Notes under the pieces: generated by a model | Seen by the model: only the letters and a program-made list of their open reading frames with translations | Told to the model about the DNA's origin: nothing | Databases searched by the model: none | In this document: piece after piece, positions 14,862 to 20,467 of the stretch | How positions within the stretch are numbered: position 1 is the stretch's first letter | Layout of the letters: the number at the start of each line of letters is the position of its first letter | Position numbers and translations under genes: made by a program | NCBI GenBank assembly: GCA_964527535.1 | Contig: CAZGPW010000115.1 | Location: 1 to 20,467 of the forward strand | DNA length: 20,467 nt | Direction of reading: 5' to 3' | From: JAQIBY01 sp964527535 | GTDB taxonomy: Bacteria; Bacteroidota; Bacteroidia; Bacteroidales; ML635J-15

Positions 14862-16304
14862 ATGAAACGCACAAAAATTAAAGATGCATTGTCAATGCCC
14901 GGCGACGACCGTAAGGTGTTGATAATGGGATGGGTTCGAAATAAAAGGGCCAGTAAAAACCTTGCTTTTCTTGCTGTCAATGACGGTTCTGTGCTTCACC
15001 ATTTGCAAGTGGTGGTTGATTTTGACCGCTTTGATAATCACATACTTGACAATGTTCATACCGGAGCATCGGTAGCCATCGAAGGAACATTGGCTGCCTC
15101 AAAAGGCAAAGGACAAAATGTGGAATTACAGGCTGAGAATTTCAGGTTGCTTGGAAAAGCAGACCCCGATGAATATCCGTTGCAACCCAAACGGCACAGC
15201 CTCGAATTTTTGCGTGAAATTGCACACCTGCGTTTTCGCACCAATTTGTTTGGGGCAGTTACCCGGGTTCGCCATGCCATGATATTTGCTGTACATAAAT
15301 TTTTTAATGACAAGGGTTTTTACAACATCCACTCACCCATAATAACAGGCTCCGATGCTGAAGGCGCCGGTGAAATGTTCCAGGTAACGACCCTTGATCT
15401 GAAAAATATCCCAAAAACAAAAGACGGCAACATAGATTATTCCAAAGATTTTTTTGGCAAACAAACCAATCTGACTGTCAGCGGGCAGCTTGAAGCAGAG
15501 CTGGCAGCCCTTGCCATGAGTGAAGTATATACATTCGGACCAACCTTCAGGGCTGAAAATTCAAATACCGTCAGGCACCTCGCAGAATTCTGGATGATCG
15601 AACCGGAAATGGCCTTTTATGATATCCATGATAACATGGACCTGGCCGAGGAAATGCTGAAGTATTTGGTTCAATATGCCCTGGACAACTGCTTTGATGA
15701 TTTGAAATTTTTGGAGCAACGAAGAACAAACGAAGAAAAACAAAAACCACAGAATGAACGTTCAGCCATGAGTTTACTGGAAAGGTTGGAATTTGTGGTT
15801 TCCAGTGATTTTAAACGAATAACGTACACCGAAGCCATTGATATTCTAATCAATTCGAAACCAAACAAAAAGAAAAAATTCCACTATCCGGTTGAAAACT
15901 GGGGAACGGATTTACAATCTGAACACGAGCGATACCTGGTCGAAAATCATTTCAAAACCCCCGTGATCATCACTGATTACCCCAAAGACATCAAAGCCTT
16001 TTACATGAAAATGAACGATGATAACAACACGGTCAGGGCAATGGATGTATTGTTTCCACAAATTGGTGAGATCATTGGCGGATCACAACGGGAAGAAGAT
16101 TATGACAAGCTCACAAAACGCATGAAAGAAATGGACGTACCCCAGGAAGAAATGTGGTGGTTTATGGAAACACGTAAGTTTGGCACTGTTCCTCATAGTG
16201 GTTATGGACTGGGATTTGAAAGGCTTCTGCTTTTTGTTACCGGACTGAATAACATCCGTGATGTGATACCTTTTCCCCGGACGCCTAAGAATGCGGAATT
16301 TTAA
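14862..16304 (+). CDS. asnS: Asparaginyl-tRNA synthetase
   Basis: A 480-residue cytoplasmic class IIb aminoacyl-tRNA synthetase that attaches asparagine to tRNA-Asn. The N-terminal OB-fold anticodon-binding domain (about 1-100) begins with KVLIMGWVRNKR. The catalytic domain has motif 1 around residues 135-165 (HKFFNDKGFYNIHSPIIT), motif 2 at 224-249 (TFGPTFRAENS then HLAEFWMIEPE) and motif 3 at 447-473 (GYGLGFERLLLF ... FPRTP). The presence of Asn-specific FRAENSNTxRHLAEFWMIEPE and the length separate it from AspRS. An insert of about 60 residues between motifs 2 and 3 (about 280-340) is Lys/Glu-rich, as in other Bacteroidota AsnRS. No tRNA gene is adjacent. Confidence 0.97.
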   Translation: MKRTKIKDALSMPGDDRKVLIMGWVRNKRASKNLAFLAVNDGSVLHHLQVVVDFDRFDNHILDNVHTGASVAIEGTLAASKGKGQNVELQAENFRLLGKADPDEYPLQPKRHSLEFLREIAHLRFRTNLFGAVTRVRHAMIFAVHKFFNDKGFYNIHSPIITGSDAEGAGEMFQVTTLDLKNIPKTKDGNIDYSKDFFGKQTNLTVSGQLEAELAALAMSEVYTFGPTFRAENSNTVRHLAEFWMIEPEMAFYDIHDNMDLAEEMLKYLVQYALDNCFDDLKFLEQRRTNEEKQKPQNERSAMSLLERLEFVVSSDFKRITYTEAIDILINSKPNKKKKFHYPVENWGTDLQSEHERYLVENHFKTPVIITDYPKDIKAFYMKMNDDNNTVRAMDVLFPQIGEIIGGSQREEDYDKLTKRMKEMDVPQEEMWWFMETRKFGTVPHSGYGLGFERLLLFVTGLNNIRDVIPFPRTPKNAEF

Positions 16305-16390
16305 AACAGGACTGATTGATTTTTAGTACGATGGCATAATGAAGCGATAGTATGATGGAACAATGGAGAAACGGAGTGATATTATTATTA

Positions 16391-16487
16391 GGGCGTGCCC
16401 CCTCCGTTCCTGCGGGGTCGGGCTATCCGCTTGTACGCTTCATTCGCCTAACGGCGAATTGCAGGGTACCGCTTCTATCCCTCACGC
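16391..16487. repeat. GC-rich structured intergenic element (repeat-like)
   Basis: About 62 of 97 bases are G or C, against an AT-rich surrounding. It starts with GGGCGTGCCCC, contains GGGGTCGGGCTATCCGCT, a perfect hairpin ATTCGCC-TAAC-GGCGAAT (16442-16459), and ends ATCCCTCACGC; GCGTG near the start and CACGC at the end are complementary. From memory, similar blocks recur between genes in many Bacteroidota genomes, but I cannot check this here and know no accepted name or function for them. Confidence 0.5.
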
Positions 16488-16700
16488 GGGAGTGTGATGG
16501 TGAGATGGGATGATAGCATGAAAGAACCAAGGAACGATGGAATGAGAAGTAAATAAGTAATATTTAATATGGAAAAATACGGACACATAAAAAAGAAAGC
16601 ACGATTAGACGAAATGGAAAATAATAAGAACATATATCGGTGTTAATCATTATGTACACGAATCATGACCAATGGAAATTATGATAATCCCTATATATCT

Positions 16701-16754
16701 CGTACTATCTCGCATTCGTGTATTCATGCTATCGTGCTATCATGCTATCGTTCA
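16701..16754. repeat. Iterated TGCTATC words before rpoN
   Basis: CATGCTATCGTGCTATCATG followed by CTATCGTTC (16725-16753) holds three copies of TGCTATC spaced 8 bp apart, preceded by a looser copy (GTACTATCTCG at 16702). The reverse complement, GATAGCA/CGATAG, matches words at 16341-16357 (GAAGCGATAGTATGATGG) and 16511-16520, so similar repeats lie in opposite orientation on both sides of the GC-rich element. Confidence 0.6.
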
Positions 16755-16791
16755 TATTTAGAATACAGCAAAAAAATTATTCACTCATTGA

Positions 16792-16822
16792 TTGTAATAG
16801 AGTCAAAATTTTTTGTATCTTG
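16792..16822 (+). promoter_or_regulatory. Possible rpoN promoter
   Basis: TTG at 16792-16794 and TATCTTG at 16816-16822 are 21 bp apart, a one-base-short form of TTG / TAnnTTTG, 24 bp before the rpoN start. Low confidence. Confidence 0.3.
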
Positions 16823-16846
16823 TGAATGAGATTTTAAAATGAAGTT

Positions 16847-18289
16847 ATGTTAAATCAGAGATTGCAACAAAAATTACAGCAAAAGCTTTCTCCGCAGCAA
16901 ATTCAAATGATCAAGTTGCTGGAATTGCCCGGCTTGCAGTTGGAACAACGGGTAAAGAAAGAACTGGAAGAAAATCCGGCTCTTGAGGAAGGGGCTGACG
17001 AAAATGAAAATGAGGTTGAATCCCTTGAAGACACAGAACAGGACAGCCAGGCCGATGATGAGTTTGGTTTGGATGATTACATCACCGACGATGACACCCC
17101 TGATTATAAGTTGACAGCCAACAATTACAGCAAAGATGATGAAGCCAGAGACATTCCGGTTTCTGACGGGCAAAGCTTTCTTGATAACCTCCGTGCCCAA
17201 CTTTCGTTAAAAAACATTGACGATGATACCTACATTCAGGCCAATTACTTACTGGGCAGCCTGGATGAAAACGGGTACCTGCGACGTGATTTGGAATCAA
17301 TTGTAGATGACCTGGCTTTTTCGCAAAATATTATTGTTGAAAAAGAAGAACTTGAAAATGCTCTTAAGGTGGTTCAAAGCCTTGATCCACCCGGAGTGGG
17401 CGCCAGAAGCCTGCAGGAATGCCTTTTGCTTCAGCTCAGGCGTAAGGAAATTCAAACCCCGCTGACAGAACTGGCCATAAAAATCATTGAAACTCAGTTT
17501 GAAGCATTTACAAAAAAACACTATTCAAAGATACAGAACCGGTTAAAAATTGATGAAGAAGACCTGAAAGAGGCCGTTGATATTATCCGGAAACTCAATC
17601 CAAAACCCGGCGTTTCAGGATCAGGAAGCCAATCTTTTCAAACCATCATCCCGGATTTTATTGTTAACATAAAGGGCGGTGAAATAGAAATCAGCCTGAC
17701 ATCACGTAATGCGCCGGAGCTTCATGTGAATCAGACCTACTCCGACATGATCAAGGGGTTTAAACAAAGCAAAAAACGCACGAAGCAAGACAAAGAGGCC
17801 ATGATGTTTGTCAAACAAAAACTGGACAATGCAAAATGGTTCATTGATGCCATCAAACAACGGCAAAACACATTGCTGATGACGATGGAAGCCATTGTCA
17901 AACATCAATACCGTTTTTTCCTTGAAGGCGATGAATCTGCGCTTAAACCCATGATTTTGAAAGACATTGCAGACAGCACAGGGCTAGACATTTCAACGAT
18001 TTCAAGGGTAGCCAACAGTAAGTTTGTCCAAACCCCCTACGGCAATTATTTGCTTAAATATTTCTTTTCCGAATCCATTTCCAAAGAAGACGGGGAAGAG
18101 GTTTCCACACGGGAAGTCAAAAATATCCTGCTTGACCTGATAAAACAGGAAGACAAAAAGAAACCACTTACTGATGAGAAACTGGCTGAACTATTAAAAG
18201 AAAAAGGATATAAAATTGCAAGGCGTACCATTGCAAAATACCGTGAACAACTTAACATCCCGGTTGGACGTCTGAGAAAAGAACTCTGA
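16847..18289 (+). CDS. rpoN: RNA polymerase sigma-54 factor
   Basis: A 480-residue alternative sigma factor that directs RNA polymerase to -24/-12 promoters and needs an AAA+ enhancer-binding activator. Region I (1-46) is Gln/Leu-rich (QRLQQKLQQKLSPQQIQMIKLLELP) and contacts activators; region II (about 47-104) is strongly acidic. The core-binding domain spans about 105-290 (SLDENGYL, LDPPGVGARSLQECL are typical). The DNA-binding part has the HTH at about 371-397 (DIADSTGLDISTISRVANSK, then FVQTPYG) and the RpoN box ARRTIAKYRE at 458-467. All parts are intact. No sigma-54 activator and no good -24/-12 promoter were found in the window. A PAP2-like gene starts 2 bp after the stop, suggesting translational coupling. 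Confidence 0.97.
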   Translation: MLNQRLQQKLQQKLSPQQIQMIKLLELPGLQLEQRVKKELEENPALEEGADENENEVESLEDTEQDSQADDEFGLDDYITDDDTPDYKLTANNYSKDDEARDIPVSDGQSFLDNLRAQLSLKNIDDDTYIQANYLLGSLDENGYLRRDLESIVDDLAFSQNIIVEKEELENALKVVQSLDPPGVGARSLQECLLLQLRRKEIQTPLTELAIKIIETQFEAFTKKHYSKIQNRLKIDEEDLKEAVDIIRKLNPKPGVSGSGSQSFQTIIPDFIVNIKGGEIEISLTSRNAPELHVNQTYSDMIKGFKQSKKRTKQDKEAMMFVKQKLDNAKWFIDAIKQRQNTLLMTMEAIVKHQYRFFLEGDESALKPMILKDIADSTGLDISTISRVANSKFVQTPYGNYLLKYFFSESISKEDGEEVSTREVKNILLDLIKQEDKKKPLTDEKLAELLKEKGYKIARRTIAKYREQLNIPVGRLRKEL

Positions 18290-18291
18290 TC

Positions 18292-18903
18292 ATGAACAGG
18301 TTTTTCCCCCGGCTTTTCAGTATTTTATTTCATCCCCTGCTTACGGTTTTTTATTCTGTTCTGCTAATATTTTACAGTGGAAATTACGGATGGCTCCTGG
18401 ATTCTCAAATGCTTTTTTCGCTCCTGATCATTTTCTTTGCATTGACCGTTGTTTTGCCTTTGCTTGTAATTCCCTTTTTGTATTACCAGCAACTGATTCC
18501 CGATTTGTTGCTGAAAAATCCCCAAAGTCGTTTTCCTGCTTATATCAGCATTGCTATTCTTTACCTGGTCAGTTCCATGTTGATGTGCAAATTTACCTTT
18601 CCGGAGCACTTAAAAAACATCATGATAATCAGCACAGCCATTGTTTTTATAGTAACCCTTATTAACAAAATTTATCACATAAGTTCACACGCAATATCTG
18701 TGGGTGTCCTTACCGGGTTATTATTTTTTCTGGGCATTCAGTATAATGTAACACTAAAAACAGAAATCATGATTCTGTTTCTTGTCAGTGGCAGTGTTAT
18801 AAGCTCACGCCTTGCTCTTGGATACCATAAGCCGCACGAAGTTTACACAGGATTTGCCGGTGGTTTTGGTATTGTGCTTAGTGGTATGTTTCTTCTGGGG
18901 TAA
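18292..18903 (+). CDS. PAP2-like integral membrane protein with degenerate catalytic motifs
   Basis: A 203-residue very hydrophobic protein with about six membrane segments (about 8-28, 40-62, 84-98, 109-125, 136-150, 158-172, with a last one at 187-202). Remnants of the PAP2 phosphatase motifs are visible: K75...R80-x-P82 instead of KxxxxxxRP; S132-H133 in ISSHAISVG, corresponding to the PSGH motif; and SRLALGYHKPHE (172-183) where PAP2 has SRx5Hx3D, so the last Asp is Glu. PAP2 enzymes remove phosphate from lipid or undecaprenyl phosphates at the membrane. With altered motifs 1 and 3 activity is uncertain. It starts 2 bp after rpoN, so the two are probably co-translated. Confidence 0.7.
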   Translation: MNRFFPRLFSILFHPLLTVFYSVLLIFYSGNYGWLLDSQMLFSLLIIFFALTVVLPLLVIPFLYYQQLIPDLLLKNPQSRFPAYISIAILYLVSSMLMCKFTFPEHLKNIMIISTAIVFIVTLINKIYHISSHAISVGVLTGLLFFLGIQYNVTLKTEIMILFLVSGSVISSRLALGYHKPHEVYTGFAGGFGIVLSGMFLLG

Positions 18904-18943
18904 GAATGCGCAAACCCGGCCGGTATTTACTTTTCGCTACGCA

Positions 18944-19012
18944 TATTATACCAAGTTGCTTTCAAGTGTTCAAGTGTGTAATCCCGATATGTGAACGCAA
19001 CATGGTATAATA
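18944..19012. repeat. Large imperfect inverted repeat in a convergent intergenic region
   Basis: Arms 18944-18963 (TATTATACCAAGTTGCTTTC) and 18993-19012 (GAACGCAACATGGTATAATA) pair at 18 of 20 positions around a 29-nt loop. The loop side starts with an exact 8-bp tandem duplication, TTCAAGTG (18961-18968 and 18969-18976). It lies between the ends of two convergent genes, so a bidirectional terminator is possible, although the long loop and lack of T run make a small palindromic repeat just as likely. Confidence 0.6.
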
Positions 19013-19121
19013 TTTATTACCTTCATCCGTCGGTACAGGGCAGTTATTGAGCGCTAGCATACGCTAAAAAACTAACTATTGGTAGTGGCTGCCTGATCTT
19101 TGGTTATCGTTCAGCAAAATG

Positions 19122-19925
19122 CTAATTCGATATCACAAAACACAAGTAACGGAATTTCCCGTTGGTGAATGCTTCATAGCGTTCAGAGCCTTTGGTGCCG
19201 GCAAATTGATAAAAGTTTGTACGTAAAAAACCGGGAACCTTTTTGTCAATCAGCGTTTTTCGGCGTTCCGTGTCATGATCAAGTGCCTTAACGATGTTTT
19301 TGGTGATATCTGATTCCTCCTCAATTTCAAGCCCACTTGCTTCAATGCTTTTCTTGTAGCCTGCTACTTCATGTGGCTCTATCATGTCTGCAAGCATTAG
19401 TTTTCCACCAGGCCGCAATATCCGGCTGACCTCATTGAAAAAAGCTGTTTTGTTGGTATAACACCTTGAAGACTCAACATTAATGGCAACATCAAAACTG
19501 TTATCATCCAGGGGAAGGGCTTCCGCTTTGCCCTGAACAAAACTCAAGTTGTCAACGTTATAATGGGCGTTGCAAAATCGTATGATTTTTTCGGAGATAT
19601 CAACGGCCACATATTTTGAAGGTTTATGATAACGGGTGATAAATGACGCGCCGCCACCCCGTCCTGAGCCAATCTCTACTGCTTCCTTGCCTTCAATTGA
19701 TGTTTTGCTTATAACGTGATCATACAATTGTATGCCATACCGGTTGGGCTCGTCCCGGGGATCTAATTCGCGGGGAACGTGCCCATTCAGGCTCTGATAG
19801 CCATAGTTGATGAAATTTGCCGATACATCATCATCAAACTTTATCATAAAATTATGCCATAAACGCCACATCGGCCGGCGCATAAACCGTGGAAATTCAC
19901 AATAATTCTTTACGATTTTACTCAT
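19122..19925 (-). CDS. SAM-dependent methyltransferase, phthiotriol-methyltransferase-like
   Basis: A 267-residue class I methyltransferase. Motif I is VEIGSGRGGGAS (83-94), the acidic residue binding the SAM ribose is D109 in VAVDIS, the adenine-contact region is GKAEALPLDDNSFD (132-145), followed by NVESSRCY (149-156) and ILRPGGKLMLAD (169-180). The N-terminal part NFINYGYQSLNG and DEPNRYGIQLYDHV (37-71) plus the GRGGGAS and VESSxCY blocks resemble mycobacterial Rv2952-type phthiotriol/phenolphthiotriol dimycocerosate methyltransferases and related polyketide or lipid O-methyltransferases. The substrate in this organism is unknown; no polyketide synthase or lipid gene is adjacent. It is monocistronic, with a canonical promoter 26 bp upstream. 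Confidence 0.85.
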   Translation of the reverse strand: MSKIVKNYCEFPRFMRRPMWRLWHNFMIKFDDDVSANFINYGYQSLNGHVPRELDPRDEPNRYGIQLYDHVISKTSIEGKEAVEIGSGRGGGASFITRYHKPSKYVAVDISEKIIRFCNAHYNVDNLSFVQGKAEALPLDDNSFDVAINVESSRCYTNKTAFFNEVSRILRPGGKLMLADMIEPHEVAGYKKSIEASGLEIEEESDITKNIVKALDHDTERRKTLIDKKVPGFLRTNFYQFAGTKGSERYEAFTNGKFRYLCFVISN

Positions 19926-19950
19926 TTTTCACAACAATTGGTAATGGGGG

Positions 19951-19981
19951 CAAAGGTATATTGAAAAATTTAACATACAAA
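19951..19981 (-). promoter_or_regulatory. Canonical Bacteroidota promoter of the methyltransferase gene
   Basis: On the minus strand TTTG (19981-19978) and TACCTTTG (19958-19951) are separated by exactly 19 bp, a full match to TTTG-N19-TAnnTTTG. The predicted start near 19945 gives a leader of about 20 nt. This is the best promoter in the window. Confidence 0.75.
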
Positions 19982-20125
19982 AATCCAGTACAAAAAGACC
20001 AGGACTCGTTGCTATTCTTTACTCCTCCGGTTTTTGAAATTGTTTCTGATGTGCTTTTTGATCTTGTCCATTAGTTCGATTACGATGAGGGGGGACAGAA
20101 AGTCATCGGTTGGATATAGCTAACA

Positions 20126-20192
20126 GGCAGGGCTAAAGCCCTTTACTTCTTTTATGGTTGCTTACCCTGACCTGAAGGCCGGGGTTAAGCAG
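20126..20192. repeat. Dispersed copy of the 68-bp repeat
   Basis: Begins GGCAGGGCTAAAGCCC and ends GGGGTTAAGCAG. It aligns to the copy at 20370-20437 over its whole length with one 1-bp gap and a few substitutions. It holds two inverted repeats: GGGC-TAAA-GCCC (20130-20141) and GCTTACCC...GGGTTAAGC (20160-20190). Confidence 0.8.
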
Positions 20193-20255
20193 GTGTCACT
20201 ACTGGCATAAGACCTTAGTCGGGTTCTCACTATTTCATTCTTCTGAAGCCGATAT

Positions 20256-20280
20256 ACCCCAGCATTTAAGTTGGGGTTTT
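20256..20280. repeat. Small hairpin ACCCCA / TGGGGT followed by T run
   Basis: Arms 20256-20261 and 20272-20277 form a 6-bp perfect stem with a 10-nt loop, followed by TTT. It is terminator-like but lies far from any gene in this window, so it may belong to the repeat region or to a transcript entering from the right. Confidence 0.45.
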
Positions 20281-20330
20281 CAAGGCGAAAAACACACAAA
20301 ATTTAACACTATCAATCTTTCATATTTTCA

Positions 20331-20467
20331 TAACCCAGACCTGATGACCAGGCTTAATCGGTTGTTCAAGGCAGGGCTAAAGCCCTTTACCTTCCTTCAT
20401 GGTTGCTTACCCTGACCTGAAGGCCAGGGTTAAGCAGTAGTTCAAGCCAGGGCTAAAGCCCTTTACT
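20331..20467. repeat. Tandem 76-bp repeat array running off the window
   Basis: A diverged half unit at 20331-20364 (CCAGACCTGATGACCAGGCT, compare CCTGACCTGAAGGCCAGGGT) is followed by a full 76-bp unit 20365-20440 and by the first 27 bp of another unit from 20441, both starting TTCAAG and continuing CAGGGCTAAAGCCCTTTAC. Each unit carries two inverted repeats (20374-20385 and 20405-20435 in the full unit). Confidence 0.8.

Larger units (their letters stand above)
16305..16846. other. 542-bp intergenic spacer between asnS and rpoN, repeat-bearing
   Basis: No convincing gene lies here. The stretch contains oppositely oriented iterated words near both ends (16326-16360 and 16701-16754), a GC-rich hairpin-bearing element (16391-16487), another word copy (TGATAGCATG at 16511-16520) and an AT-rich run before rpoN. 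The only ATG frame of note is 25 codons (16569-16646) with no recognisable similarity. Confidence 0.7.
19926..20467. other. Gene-free right end with repeat family
   Basis: No supported gene is present. After the methyltransferase promoter come about 140 bp without visible structure, then one dispersed copy of a 68-bp repeat, a small hairpin, a half copy and the start of a tandem 76-bp array. Confidence 0.7.

Noticed and set aside
16569..16646. 25-codon ATG frame in the asnS-rpoN spacer.
   Set aside because: Very short, Lys/Asn-rich as expected by chance in AT-rich DNA, no recognisable family and inside a repeat-bearing spacer.
14862..16846. A tRNA gene, for example tRNA-Asn, near asnS.
   Set aside because: No T-loop consensus (GTTCRANNC) in a cloverleaf context was found in the flanking spacers.
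19889..20074. 61-codon plus-strand frame starting inside the methyltransferase 5' end.
   Set aside because: It covers the methyltransferase promoter and shows no protein-like pattern.
20126..20467. Possible CRISPR array because of regular repeats.
   Set aside because: The repeated unit is 76 bp with no variable spacers, contains two internal hairpins and has no cas genes nearby.

Overview
The window looks like a chromosomal segment of a Bacteroidota bacterium, probably of Bacteroidales/Marinilabiliales type. Evidence: a type IX secretion (T9SS) C-terminal sorting domain, a TonB-dependent receptor with an N-terminal carboxypeptidase-regulatory-like domain, no Shine-Dalgarno sequences, and several promoters of the Bacteroidota form TTTG-N19-TAnnTTTG. 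The gene order rsfS-ftsH-DUF2007-cdsA also fits this phylum. Most of the content is conserved core genome. I found no phage, insertion sequence, CRISPR array, rRNA or tRNA, and no coherent new multi-gene system.

Left part (1-4286, + strand): the 3' end of nadB (NAD synthesis); a secreted multidomain C10 cysteine protease with two CUB-like domains and a T9SS tail, closed by a perfect 16-bp hairpin terminator; an e(P4)-type lipoprotein acid phosphatase; and a stand-alone receiver domain.

Minus-strand block (4310-10302): RNase R, then a TonB-dependent outer-membrane receptor with a hemin-receptor-like FRAP motif, then a MltD-like lytic transglycosylase. A likely mltD promoter sits inside the 3' end of the receptor gene. 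Divergent from rnr is an LPP20-like lipoprotein with its own promoter and terminator.

Central operon (11114-14775, +): ribosome silencing factor RsfS, the membrane protease FtsH, a small DUF2007 protein and the CDP-diglyceride synthase CdsA, joining translation shutdown, membrane proteostasis and phospholipid synthesis. asnS follows with its own -7 box. A 542-bp spacer after asnS carries a GC-rich repeat-like element flanked by oppositely oriented iterated words. Then comes rpoN (sigma-54), closely followed by a small PAP2-like membrane protein.

Right end: a convergent intergenic inverted repeat, a methyltransferase resembling the mycobacterial phthiotriol-methyltransferase type (minus strand, canonical promoter), and about 540 bp without genes. 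That stretch holds a 76-bp repeat family which becomes tandem and runs off the window. The least explained material is in the two intergenic repeat regions, together with a CdsA signature substitution and the degenerate PAP2-like protein beside rpoN.
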